Shown: one piece after another, positions 43,344-51,479 of the stretch
Position numbering within the stretch: the stretch's first letter is position 1
Layout of the letters: each line of letters begins with the position of its first letter
Source: Aedoeadaptatus coxii
GTDB lineage: Bacteria; Bacillota; Clostridia; Tissierellales; Peptoniphilaceae
Strand: one strand, 5' to 3'
Assembly: GCF_903819215.1 (NCBI RefSeq)
Contig: NZ_CAIJCT010000010.1
Length of the DNA: 64,000 nt
Notes under the pieces: generated by a model
What the model was told of the DNA's origin: nothing
The model's input: only the letters and a program-made list of their open reading frames with translations
Database searches by the model: none
Program-made: the position numbers and the translations under genes

Positions 43344-44402
43344 ATGGACTTTGATCGAGATCTTGCCTATATGTTGCAGGCAAAGCACGTGGCCTATTAT
43401 GAAGACGGATTGGTATCGATTTTAGATCGACGCATTTATCCCGTCAAAATTGAATATGTTCGCTGCAAAACCTATGTAGAGGTTCGCGACGCCATTCGCG
43501 CTATGGTGACGCAATCGGCCGGGCCTTATACGGCGGCGGCCATGGGCATGGCATTGGCGGCGTATGAATCGCGGCATTTAAAAGGCGATGCACGCTATGG
43601 ATTTTTAAAGGAAGCGGCTCACTGCATTGCCCATGCGCGTCCTACGACGTCGGGGCGAATGGCGCAGGTAACATCGGGCTCTTTGGAAGTGGCAAAAAAA
43701 TATTTAGACGATGAGCATCTGGATGATATTTTGCGCGATTATGCGCTGAAATCCATGGAGCGGCGCTACAGTGCCATCGATCGCGTGGCAGAGCATTTTA
43801 TGTCCGTTATTCCCGATGAAGGTACGATCATGACGCAATGTTTCGGCGAAACGATTATCGGTATGTTGGCTCGCCATATTAAAAGGAGCGACAAAAAGAT
43901 TCGCTTTGTCTGCCCGGAAACCCGTCCTTTTTTACAAGGTGCCCGCTTTACGGCTTCGGTATTTAAGGATATGAACATGGACGTTACGGTGATCACGGAT
44001 AATATGGTGGCAGCCTATATGGAAAATGAAGGGGTAAGCCTTTTTACCTCGGCGGCGGATTCTATTTGTATGGACGGCAGCATCGTCAACAAAGTGGGAA
44101 CTCATCAAATTGCGATTTTATGCCGACACTTCGCCATTCCCTATTATGCTACGGGAATTCCCGATATGCACATCCATAGCGCGAAGGATATTACCATTGA
44201 AATGCGTGATCCTGAAGAAAGTTTGTCGACCCACGGTATCAAGCACACGCTGGACGGTGTGAAGGGTTATTATCCCGCCTTCGATGTGACGCCTCCGGAA
44301 CTGGTAACCGGTATCGTAACGGATCTCGGCATTTTCGAATCGAATGATTTAAAGCGGTATGAAAAGTTAAAAGGAGAGGGCGATTTTTATTTCGCCGTGT
44401 AA
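43344..44402 (+). CDS. MtnA/eIF2B-like sugar-phosphate isomerase family protein
   Basis: A 352-residue member of the S-methylthioribose-1-phosphate isomerase/eIF2B fold. The proposed catalytic cysteine is in TIMTQCFGETI (about 160) and the aspartate in SAADSICMDGSIVNKVGTHQ (about 240). However, the VRGAPAIG substrate loop of MtnA is replaced by VTQSAGPYT, so the substrate may differ. ATG 43344 is 5 nt behind GAGGGA; ATGs at 43311 and 43326 lack such a site. It is followed after 1 nt by an HD hydrolase, with an MTAP-like gene divergent. Confidence 0.8.
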   Translation: MDFDRDLAYMLQAKHVAYYEDGLVSILDRRIYPVKIEYVRCKTYVEVRDAIRAMVTQSAGPYTAAAMGMALAAYESRHLKGDARYGFLKEAAHCIAHARPTTSGRMAQVTSGSLEVAKKYLDDEHLDDILRDYALKSMERRYSAIDRVAEHFMSVIPDEGTIMTQCFGETIIGMLARHIKRSDKKIRFVCPETRPFLQGARFTASVFKDMNMDVTVITDNMVAAYMENEGVSLFTSAADSICMDGSIVNKVGTHQIAILCRHFAIPYYATGIPDMHIHSAKDITIEMRDPEESLSTHGIKHTLDGVKGYYPAFDVTPPELVTGIVTDLGIFESNDLKRYEKLKGEGDFYFAV

Positions 44403-44403
44403 T

Positions 44404-45003
44404 ATGGACGCAGATTTAAAACGACAAATCGATTTTATTTATACACTGGAAAAAATGAAGACCGTCTACCGAAGGACCCACTTAGTTTTCGGCGATCGCT
44501 ACGAAAATGATGCGGAGCATAGCTTTCACATCGCCGCCATGGCGTTGATTTTAAAAGACCATGCGCCGTCCAATGTGGATATAGGACGTGTTGTGTCCAT
44601 GCTCTTATTTCACGATGTAGTGGAAATCGAGGCGGGGGATACCTTCGCGTACGATAAAGAATTGAACAAATCCAAGCGGGAAAGGGAAGTAGCGGCGGCG
44701 GATAAGCTATACGGATCGCTTCCGAAAGATTTAGGCGACGAATTCCGAAATTTGTGGGAAGAGTTTGAAGCGCAGGAAACACCGGAATCTCATTTTGCCC
44801 TGGCCATGGATCGCATGGAACCCATTCTTTTAAATGCGGCGAGGGACGGCGGCAGCTGGAATGAACACCACATTCGTTACGAGGATGTGTTGGATCGTAT
44901 TGCGCCCATTAAGCGCTATCCGAAACTCTATGACGTAATCTTGAAAAAAGTAGATGATTATTTTAATGAAGAGGTAAATCATGACAAAGATATTACTGGT
45001 TGA
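44404..45003 (+). CDS. HD-domain hydrolase, YfbR/5'-nucleotidase-like
   Basis: A 199-residue HD-superfamily phosphohydrolase. The metal ligands are visible as H in NDAEHSFHIAAMAL (about residue 37-42), HD in LLFHDVVEIEAGDTFAYD and a later D in FALAMDRMEPIL. The closest described enzymes are YfbR-type dNMP 5'-nucleotidases. It begins one base after the isomerase stop and overlaps the following response regulator by 23 nt. Confidence 0.85.
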   Translation: MDADLKRQIDFIYTLEKMKTVYRRTHLVFGDRYENDAEHSFHIAAMALILKDHAPSNVDIGRVVSMLLFHDVVEIEAGDTFAYDKELNKSKREREVAAADKLYGSLPKDLGDEFRNLWEEFEAQETPESHFALAMDRMEPILLNAARDGGSWNEHHIRYEDVLDRIAPIKRYPKLYDVILKKVDDYFNEEVNHDKDITG

Positions 45004-45676
45004 AGATGAAACTTCTATTCGTAAATTTATAAAAATCAACTTGGAGCGAGAAGGCTTTGACGTATACGAAGCGGGAAGCGGCGAAGAGGGACTCGACATC
45101 GCCAAAGAAAAACAACCGGACATCGTTCTGCTCGATATTATGCTCCCGGGAATCGACGGTTTTGAAGTGTGCGATCGCTTGCGCGCATCGTTCCCCGGTC
45201 TCGGCATTATTATGCTGACGGCCAAGGCGGAAGATTACGATAAGATTATGGGCCTTCAAAGCGGTACGGACGATTACCTCACAAAGCCCTTTAACCCTAC
45301 GGAGCTCACCCTACGCATTAAATCCCTTGAGCGTCGCATTGGAAAGGATGTGGCGACGAAAAAGGGGAATCGTTATTTGGAAAGCGGCGATTTTAAAATT
45401 GATGTTTACGGCCATAAATTTTATAAAGGGGAGCGTGAAATCGAACTTACCCCTACGGAACATGAAATCGTCAAACTTTTCATGAATAATGTCAATCGTG
45501 CTCTAAGTCGCGACGAAATTTTAAACGCCGTTTGGGGCGAAGAATTTTTAGGCGACAGTAAAATTGTGGATGTGAACATCCGTCGTTTGCGTTCGAAAAT
45601 TGAAGAGGATGCCGCCCATCCCGTGTATATTGAAACGGTTTGGGGCGTAGGCTATCGTTGGAAAATAAATAATTGA
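44981..45676 (+). CDS. OmpR-family response regulator
   Basis: A third OmpR-type response regulator, 231 residues: acidic pocket E8/D9, phospho-acceptor D52 in IVLLDIMLP, lysine in TKPF, and a winged helix (about 128-230) ending ETVWGVGYRW. It starts inside the HD hydrolase gene behind TGAAGAGG and is followed by its kinase after 4 nt. Signal and targets are unknown; the lipoprotein and membrane protein downstream may be part of the same regulated function. Confidence 0.9.
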   Translation: MTKILLVEDETSIRKFIKINLEREGFDVYEAGSGEEGLDIAKEKQPDIVLLDIMLPGIDGFEVCDRLRASFPGLGIIMLTAKAEDYDKIMGLQSGTDDYLTKPFNPTELTLRIKSLERRIGKDVATKKGNRYLESGDFKIDVYGHKFYKGEREIELTPTEHEIVKLFMNNVNRALSRDEILNAVWGEEFLGDSKIVDVNIRRLRSKIEEDAAHPVYIETVWGVGYRWKINN

Positions 45677-45680
45677 TTCT

Positions 45681-47087
45681 ATGAAACATTCTATTCGAGC
45701 GGTTATTACGCGAAATTTCGTCGCCCTTATCCTCTTAACGGTCAGTTTGCTCGACGTATTTTTGATCTTGGGCTTTCGCCAATATACTTATAACGGCGTG
45801 CGTTATTATTTGGAACAGCAATTAAACAGCTCCTATTATACTTACGAGCGCTATTTTAAAAACGTCGATTTGGAAATGCTTTTAGAGAGCGATTACAATA
45901 TGATTTTTAATCAGTCGGGAGGACAGGTGCAGTTAATCGGCAATGATGGGCAGCTCCTTTACGATTCCATCGGCGCCATTAACGACCCCGTTAAAGATTA
46001 TCCTGATGTACAATCGGCTTTAAAGGGTCAGGGTGGATCGCGGGTCGGTAAAGTAGTCTATTCCGATACGCCGGTGCTTTCCGTATCCCGTCCTTTGTTT
46101 TCGGAAGACCACGGATTATTGGGTGTTTTACGCTATACTTCGTCTTTGGCGCCTGCCCATCGATCGGTATTGACGCTGACGCGGTATTTACTTATGCTTA
46201 CCTTTTTGGTTATCCTTATTTCGGTAATCGTCAGCCGATTTTTGGCGAAGGGCATAACCAGGCCTATTGAAGAAATTCAATCCACCGCCATTCAGTTGGC
46301 GGACGGGCAGTACAAAAAACGGATTTACATGAAGCGCGACGATGAACTGGGGCAGCTCGCCCAATCCATTAATACATTAGCGGCGGAAATCGTGAGGAAG
46401 GAGCAGGTGAAGAATGATTTTATTTCTTCCATCAGCCACGAGCTTCGCACGCCCTTAACTTCTATTCGCGGATGGGCCGCTATTTTAAAGGACACGGACC
46501 CGGAAGATAAAGAAGTGCTCACGGAAGGCTTTCATATTATCGAAAGCGAAACGGAAAGACTTTCAAAAATGGTTGAGGAGTTATTGGATTTTTCGCGCTA
46601 TATTTCCGGGCGCATCACCCTTAAAAAGGATCAATTCGACATTACCTCTACCTGCGAAGGCATTTTAAAACAAATGGAACCTAGAGCGCGGAAGCAGGAA
46701 ATTCATCTGATTAATGAGGTCAACGACGATATTGTTCTCGTTACGGCCGATGAAGATCGTATTCGCCAGGTACTCATTAATCTCATAGATAATGCCATTA
46801 AATTTACCGACCCCGGCGGATGGGTATTATTGGAAGCTCGGAAAAATTACCCCAATTACGAAATTATTGTTTCCGATAACGGCGTGGGCATGGATGAGAA
46901 TGAATTGCGCCTTGCCAAAGAAAAGTTCTATAAGGGCAAGCACTCCAATTCCCATTCGGGCCTCGGCCTTTCCATTGCGGAAGAGATTATAAAGCTCCAT
47001 AACGGCGAAATTCAAATCGTCTCGGAGAAAAATGTGGGAACGTCGATTCGCGTATTTATTCCCTTGGAAAACGAGGCTGTATCATGA
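45681..47087 (+). CDS. Sensor histidine kinase with HAMP domain
   Basis: A 468-residue kinase, partner of the preceding regulator. It has membrane segments near 10-32 and 167-190, an extracytoplasmic sensor between them, a HAMP linker (about 190-245), H253 in ISHELRTPLTSIRGW, N box LINLIDNAIKF, G1 SDNGVGM and G2 HSGLGLSIAEEI. It overlaps the lipoprotein gene by 4 nt, an arrangement that suggests the lipoprotein is made with the kinase. Confidence 0.91.
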   Translation: MKHSIRAVITRNFVALILLTVSLLDVFLILGFRQYTYNGVRYYLEQQLNSSYYTYERYFKNVDLEMLLESDYNMIFNQSGGQVQLIGNDGQLLYDSIGAINDPVKDYPDVQSALKGQGGSRVGKVVYSDTPVLSVSRPLFSEDHGLLGVLRYTSSLAPAHRSVLTLTRYLLMLTFLVILISVIVSRFLAKGITRPIEEIQSTAIQLADGQYKKRIYMKRDDELGQLAQSINTLAAEIVRKEQVKNDFISSISHELRTPLTSIRGWAAILKDTDPEDKEVLTEGFHIIESETERLSKMVEELLDFSRYISGRITLKKDQFDITSTCEGILKQMEPRARKQEIHLINEVNDDIVLVTADEDRIRQVLINLIDNAIKFTDPGGWVLLEARKNYPNYEIIVSDNGVGMDENELRLAKEKFYKGKHSNSHSGLGLSIAEEIIKLHNGEIQIVSEKNVGTSIRVFIPLENEAVS

Positions 47088-47626
47088 AACGATTAAAATA
47101 TTTACTTCTGATGCTATGTGCCTTTATGTTGACATCTTGCTCCTCTGTTGACAGGGAATACCAACTGATCGAGCGCCCGGAAATCAACCGTTCGCCCCTT
47201 CAGGGACGGTGGATTGTAACGAGTGTGGAGGCTCAAACAAATGATGCAAATGATCTGCAATCCATTGTCGGATCCGATGCGATTTTTGCTCCCCACGCCG
47301 TGGTGTTTGCGTCTCAAAAAATCGTCGATCCCGAATATACGGTTAAAAAAGGTAAAACTGACTATTTAATGAAAGTAGGGTATAATAAGACGAAAGAAGA
47401 CCTGGATATTTCAAATGACAGTCTCTTTGTCATTACCATTTACGATAAAGAGCGCCCGCTTTTTACCGTATATCGCGAAAAAGAGGACGTCGCCTATATC
47501 GATATCTATGGCAACTTATTGCAATTGGTTAAGACCAAGCGTAGTCTCGACGATCAACAGCTTCAAAATTTATTGAAAACTTTAAACTCCGATGCGCGAT
47601 ATTATTCCGGCGCTATGGAGAAGTAG
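47084..47626 (+). CDS. Lipoprotein of unknown function
   Basis: A 180-residue exported lipoprotein: basic start MKRLKY, hydrophobic core and lipobox LTSC with the modified cysteine at position 19. The mature part (SSVDREYQ...) contains a predicted beta-rich region with LQGRWIVTSVEAQ near residue 40 and shows no domain I recognise. It overlaps the histidine kinase by ATGA and could modulate that sensor, which is inference. Confidence 0.85.
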   Translation: MKRLKYLLLMLCAFMLTSCSSVDREYQLIERPEINRSPLQGRWIVTSVEAQTNDANDLQSIVGSDAIFAPHAVVFASQKIVDPEYTVKKGKTDYLMKVGYNKTKEDLDISNDSLFVITIYDKERPLFTVYREKEDVAYIDIYGNLLQLVKTKRSLDDQQLQNLLKTLNSDARYYSGAMEK

Positions 47627-47634
47627 GAGGCAGC

Positions 47635-47988
47635 ATGTTATCTAAAATTTCAGAAAGTTTAAACGGCAATTTCACATATTTGATCATTTTGATCCTGGCC
47701 GTTATTATCGGTATTGTCGTCACGTTTATTATTAATATGGCCGGTAAGCGCATGCGTTTTTTACGTTATGTACCGGGGCTTGTCCTCGTGTTTATCGGTA
47801 TGTTTTCCCTGATGATAGTATTGAACCATCTGTTCGACAGGGGAAGTTTAATGAACATTTACGTGGCGCTGGTATGCGTTACGTCGGGAATATGTTCCTT
47901 ATTATTTGCTCTTTGCATCGGTATTTATAACAAAGACCGTTATCCCGAAATGTATAGCCCCGACGATCGTCGACGTCGCGACGCGTAA
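47635..47988 (+). CDS. Three-span membrane protein, unknown
   Basis: A 117-residue hydrophobic protein with spans near residues 15-36, 46-66 and 75-97 and a charged tail ending DDRRRRDA. The ATG follows GTAGGAGGCAGC, 8 nt after the lipoprotein stop. It is the last gene of the isomerase/HD/two-component operon, before a terminator. No family was recognised. Confidence 0.82.
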   Translation: MLSKISESLNGNFTYLIILILAVIIGIVVTFIINMAGKRMRFLRYVPGLVLVFIGMFSLMIVLNHLFDRGSLMNIYVALVCVTSGICSLLFALCIGIYNKDRYPEMYSPDDRRRRDA

Positions 47989-47989
47989 A

Positions 47990-48018
47990 AGAAGCTCCCT
48001 TTGCAAAGGGAGCTTTTT
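47990..48018 (+). terminator. Rho-independent terminator
   Basis: AAGCTCCCTTT (47992-48002) and AAAGGGAGCTT (48005-48015) form a perfect 11-bp stem with a minimal loop, followed by T residues. Confidence 0.92.
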
Positions 48019-48076
48019 AAATGGCTTTTAATAGAATTAACAATAACATTGATAGAATTAGAAAAAGAATATACTA

Positions 48077-48117
48077 AAAACAGCTCAATCGTAAAAATGA
48101 AACGGTTGAGCTGTTTT
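48077..48117 (-). terminator. Rho-independent terminator of ychF
   Basis: A 16-bp stem (AAAACAGCTCAA... with ...TTGAGCTGTTTT, one G-U pair) closes a 9-nt loop just after the ychF stop; A/T runs on both sides allow function in either direction. About 60 nt of AT-rich sequence without features separates it from the previous terminator. Confidence 0.9.
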
Positions 48118-48121
48118 GTAA

Positions 48122-49207
48122 TTACACATTAAATTTGAAATTAACTACATCACCATCAACCATGACATAGTCTTTTCCTTCGCTGCGAATCCAGCCTTTT
48201 TCTCGAGCATGGGGGATGGAACCGGCTTCTACAAGTTTATCATACGAAATGGTGTCGGCCTTTATAAAGCCACGTTCGATGTCGGTGTGGATTTTACCTG
48301 CCGCTTCGGGGGCTTTGGCACCTTTGCGAATGGTCCAAGCGCGTGTTTCCATTTCGCCCGTGGTAAGAAAGCTGATAAGACCGAGCAAGCTGTAGGAAGC
48401 TTTCACCAACCGATCCAGTCCGGAATCGTGGAGGCCCATGGCATCTAGGTATTCCGCCTTATCCTCGTCATCCAGCGCAGCGATTTCTTCTTCAATGGCA
48501 GCGGAAATGACAATAGTTTCGTCGTCATCTTTAGAAGCAAATTCCCGTACGCGATCGACGTATTCGTTGCCTGTCAGAATATCATCTTCCGATACATTGG
48601 CGGCGTAAATAACCGGCTTCATCGTCAAGAGGCTGAAAGAGGAAAGCATTTTAAGCTCATCTTCACTGTAATCTAAAGAGCGGGCGGGCTTTTCAGCTTC
48701 CAGTGTGGCGATCATTTTTTCGATTAATTCTTTTTCCGGTTGTAAACTATTATCGCCTTTTAATTGCTTTTTAACCCGTTCCAGACGTTTTTCCAGAATT
48801 TCCAAATCGGAGAAAATAAGTTCGAGGTTAATGGTTTCGATGTCGCGAATAGGATCGACACTGCCTTCTACGTGAATAATATTTTCATCGTCGAAGCATC
48901 GTACCACGTGAACGAGAGCATCTACTTCTCGAATGTGGGATAAAAATTGATTGCCCAATCCTTCACCTTTGCTGGCGCCTTTTACAAGGCCGGCTATGTC
49001 GGCGAATTCGATGGTGGCGTAAACGATTTTTTTCGATTGGCTAATGGCGCTTAGTTTATCTAAACGGCGATCTTTTACTTCCACCATGCCAACATTCGGC
49101 TCGATCGTCGCGAATGGGTAGTTGGCGGCTTCGGCGCCTGCTTGGGTTATGGCGTTAAATAAAGTAGACTTACCTACATTGGGCAGTCCGATAATTCCTA
49201 ATTTCAT
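48122..49207 (-). CDS. ychF: YchF (OLA1-type) ribosome-binding ATPase
   Basis: Obg-like P-loop ATPase that binds ribosomes and is linked to stress control. The 361-residue protein has GLPNVGKS at residues 7-14, ADIAGLVKGASKGEGLGN, the C-terminal TGS-like domain (about 280-361) with LISFLTTGEMETRAW and DYVMVDGDVVNFKFNV at the end. GAGGAG precedes the ATG on the minus strand. It stands alone and is divergent from the ABC gene pair. Confidence 0.97.
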   Translation of the reverse strand: MKLGIIGLPNVGKSTLFNAITQAGAEAANYPFATIEPNVGMVEVKDRRLDKLSAISQSKKIVYATIEFADIAGLVKGASKGEGLGNQFLSHIREVDALVHVVRCFDDENIIHVEGSVDPIRDIETINLELIFSDLEILEKRLERVKKQLKGDNSLQPEKELIEKMIATLEAEKPARSLDYSEDELKMLSSFSLLTMKPVIYAANVSEDDILTGNEYVDRVREFASKDDDETIVISAAIEEEIAALDDEDKAEYLDAMGLHDSGLDRLVKASYSLLGLISFLTTGEMETRAWTIRKGAKAPEAAGKIHTDIERGFIKADTISYDKLVEAGSIPHAREKGWIRSEGKDYVMVDGDVVNFKFNV

Positions 49208-49236
49208 TGTCGTCTCCTCTTTTTATAATCGAATCC

Positions 49237-49245
49237 ATTATAACA
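49237..49245 (-). promoter_or_regulatory. Extended -10 promoter of ychF
   Basis: On the minus strand TGTTATAAT (49245-49237) lies 30 nt upstream of the start codon. The -35 match is weak. Confidence 0.65.
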
Positions 49246-49273
49246 TAGAAATTCTTGTATTTTCAGCGGATCG

Positions 49274-49303
49274 TTTCCATTTTATTCCTTCATCATGTAT
49301 AAT
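49274..49303 (+). promoter_or_regulatory. Promoter of the ABC transporter operon
   Basis: TTTCCA (49274-49279) and a perfect TATAAT (49298-49303) are 18 nt apart, 24 nt upstream of the start codon. Confidence 0.65.
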
Positions 49304-49326
49304 ATGAGAGAAAAGAGAGGTGAAAC

Positions 49327-50622
49327 ATGAGTGCTATAGTAGTTAGTGAACTCACAAAAAAGTTTCGTCGTCAATTAGTTTTTAACAACTTTAATCTGGA
49401 AGTATTCGATGGCGAAATATTTTCAGTTATGGGCCTTTCCGGCTCGGGAAAGACGACATTGGCACGCATTTTATTTAATTTTTATAAACCGAACAGGGGC
49501 AGCGTTACCGTGTTCGATATGAGTGCGCAAAAGGAAGCGAAATCGGTTAAGGAATTTACGAGCTATATTCCGGAAGATGTTTGGATCTACGATAATTTAA
49601 AACCTGTCGCTTTATTTAAACATACTCTTGCATTCCACGGATTGAAAAATACAGACGATATTCAATCCTTGATGGAATATTTTGAATTGGATAATAAACA
49701 TAAATTTATCGACTTGACGGATTCCGAACGGAAGCGCGTCGCTATCGTTAATGCCCTGATTACGAAGCCTAAGCTTTTGATCATCGACAATCCTACAAAA
49801 GATTTGAATCACGCCATGATGGATAAGTTATTTACGCATCTGAAACGTCTTCAACGTTCTGAAGGTTTATCGGTTTTACTTTTAACCGATGATCTTTCCG
49901 TCGGTCAACGTTTCGGCGATCGCGGTGCGTATATTTCCGGCGGCCGCCTCGTCGGGCTCGAGTACTTGAAGGAAAAGAAGAACAACGATAAAGTCCTTCG
50001 CATCTTCGATGAATTGGTTTCAGTACCGGCTTTTGAATCCATCGGTTGCGAGCTGATCAAGGACGAATCCGGCGACATTCAATTTTTCTACGACGGCTAT
50101 TTGCCTACACTTACCACGGTACTCCATCAAGAAAAAATCAAGAACTTTACCCTTGAAGATGCTCTTTTGGAAAATAAAATTAATTCTTTCGAGTACGGTG
50201 ACGGATCCAAGAAAACGGCGAGTGTGCCTACAGTCGATGAAGAGGCAGACAAGGCCATGGATAACGATGACACGATCTTGGCATATGATGAAAAATTAAT
50301 CGAAGACCATAAGGAAGCAGATGACGAATTAACGAATGATTCCGTCGACGAAGCCGGCGAAGGGGACGAAGAAATTTCTGCAGAACCTTTAGATGAAGAA
50401 TCTCAGGACGCTTCCTCAGCGGAAGATTGTGACGCAACCATTGTTATGGATCGCGAAACCATTGAAGCGGCAGATGGTGTTGAACAGGAAAATCCGGTCG
50501 ATCCTTACAACAGCGACGAATTAATTCACGACAGCAGAAAAACTGCTCCCATTACGGCAGTAGATGACGACGCGTTGGCGGAAGAACAACTTAAATCTGA
50601 AGCCGGGAAGGAGGAGGAATAA
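49327..50622 (+). CDS. Degenerate ABC transporter ATP-binding protein with acidic tail
   Basis: A 431-residue protein. Residues about 1-220 form an ABC domain with intact Walker A GLSGSGKTT, but the signature is LTDSERKRVAI instead of LSGGQ and Walker B reads LLIIDNPTKDL, so the catalytic glutamate is asparagine. The switch region is LLTDDLS rather than a histidine. Residues about 300-431 are a low-complexity acidic tail rich in D and E. It pairs with the ABC-2 permease immediately downstream (overlap 1 nt). ATP hydrolysis is likely slow or absent; regulatory or binding-only use is possible. Confidence 0.85.
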   Translation: MSAIVVSELTKKFRRQLVFNNFNLEVFDGEIFSVMGLSGSGKTTLARILFNFYKPNRGSVTVFDMSAQKEAKSVKEFTSYIPEDVWIYDNLKPVALFKHTLAFHGLKNTDDIQSLMEYFELDNKHKFIDLTDSERKRVAIVNALITKPKLLIIDNPTKDLNHAMMDKLFTHLKRLQRSEGLSVLLLTDDLSVGQRFGDRGAYISGGRLVGLEYLKEKKNNDKVLRIFDELVSVPAFESIGCELIKDESGDIQFFYDGYLPTLTTVLHQEKIKNFTLEDALLENKINSFEYGDGSKKTASVPTVDEEADKAMDNDDTILAYDEKLIEDHKEADDELTNDSVDEAGEGDEEISAEPLDEESQDASSAEDCDATIVMDRETIEAADGVEQENPVDPYNSDELIHDSRKTAPITAVDDDALAEEQLKSEAGKEEE

Positions 50623-51434
50623 TGGTTTTTGGTCTTGAAATGAAAAGCAATCGAGGCAAAATGATCGGTTGGTGTTTGATCGTTTCCATTTTAACCGCTT
50701 TACTAATGGCCTTTTTCCCATTACTGCAAGATGGCAATTTATTATCCCTGGCGAACAGTTTTCGCGACGGTTTTTCCCCTAATATTCAAGGGGTACTCGG
50801 TTTAACCGATAATTTGGCATTCGATAAATTCACCGAATACATTCCCTTTATTTTCCAATACTTGGGAATCCTCTTTGCCATTTTCGCCATTCAATTAGGC
50901 GCAAGAGCACTGTCGAAAGAACAAAGTGCAGGTACGATTGAATATCTATATGCGAACCCGGTCACTCGAACGGAAATTTTCAGCGGAAAATTTTCCGCCA
51001 ATATGATGCTTTACGGTTTGACCCTTTTGATTGTCATCATCATCGGTTCCTTAGCATCATATATTTTCGGTATTCGCGACATTCGAAACTTGGTGCTCGT
51101 CATGTTGCAAGTGTTTATCTGCATCTTGCTACTCGGTTTTGAATTTTTATCCATAGGCTTTTTCTACTCGTCAATTTCCTCTCGTTCCTCCCATGCGGAA
51201 GGTGGATCCTTACTTTTATTTATTGCCATCTTCTTAGTTTGGGCGGCCCTTACCTTAATGGGCGGAAATTTAGTGGCGATTGCAGGCCTTTTCCCGTTCT
51301 CAGCGCTTAATCCGTTATATATGGCCATCGGCTCCGGTTTCCAATGGGTCGGCATCATTGCCAATATTGTTATAGGCGTTTTATTCTGGGTAATAGGATG
51401 TATGATCTACAAAAGCAAAGAACTTAAATTTTAA
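50622..51434 (+). CDS. ABC-2 type transporter permease
   Basis: A 270-residue polytopic protein with six membrane spans (near 18-38, 70-92, 112-140, 150-178, 190-218, 240-262) and the ABC-2 arrangement ALSKEQSAGTIEYLYANPVTRTEIFSGK after the second span. ABC-2 permeases export drugs, lipids or polysaccharide; the substrate here is unknown. The ATG overlaps the last base of the ATPase gene and GGAGGAG lies just upstream. A terminator follows 6 nt after the stop. Confidence 0.9.
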   Translation: MVFGLEMKSNRGKMIGWCLIVSILTALLMAFFPLLQDGNLLSLANSFRDGFSPNIQGVLGLTDNLAFDKFTEYIPFIFQYLGILFAIFAIQLGARALSKEQSAGTIEYLYANPVTRTEIFSGKFSANMMLYGLTLLIVIIIGSLASYIFGIRDIRNLVLVMLQVFICILLLGFEFLSIGFFYSSISSRSSHAEGGSLLLFIAIFLVWAALTLMGGNLVAIAGLFPFSALNPLYMAIGSGFQWVGIIANIVIGVLFWVIGCMIYKSKELKF

Positions 51435-51439
51435 GCAAG

Positions 51440-51468
51440 TGAGCGACTCCGAGAGTCGCTCTTTTATT
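51440..51468 (+). terminator. Rho-independent terminator after the ABC permease
   Basis: GAGCGACTC (51441-51449) and GAGTCGCTC (51453-51461) form a perfect 9-bp stem with a 3-nt loop, then TTTTATT. It ends only about 12 nt before the next start codon. Confidence 0.9.
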
Positions 51469-51479
51469 CGAGGAGATAT

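Noticed and set aside
48019..48076. A small RNA or gene in the AT-rich spacer between two terminators
   Set aside because: No frame, promoter or conserved structure could be supported.
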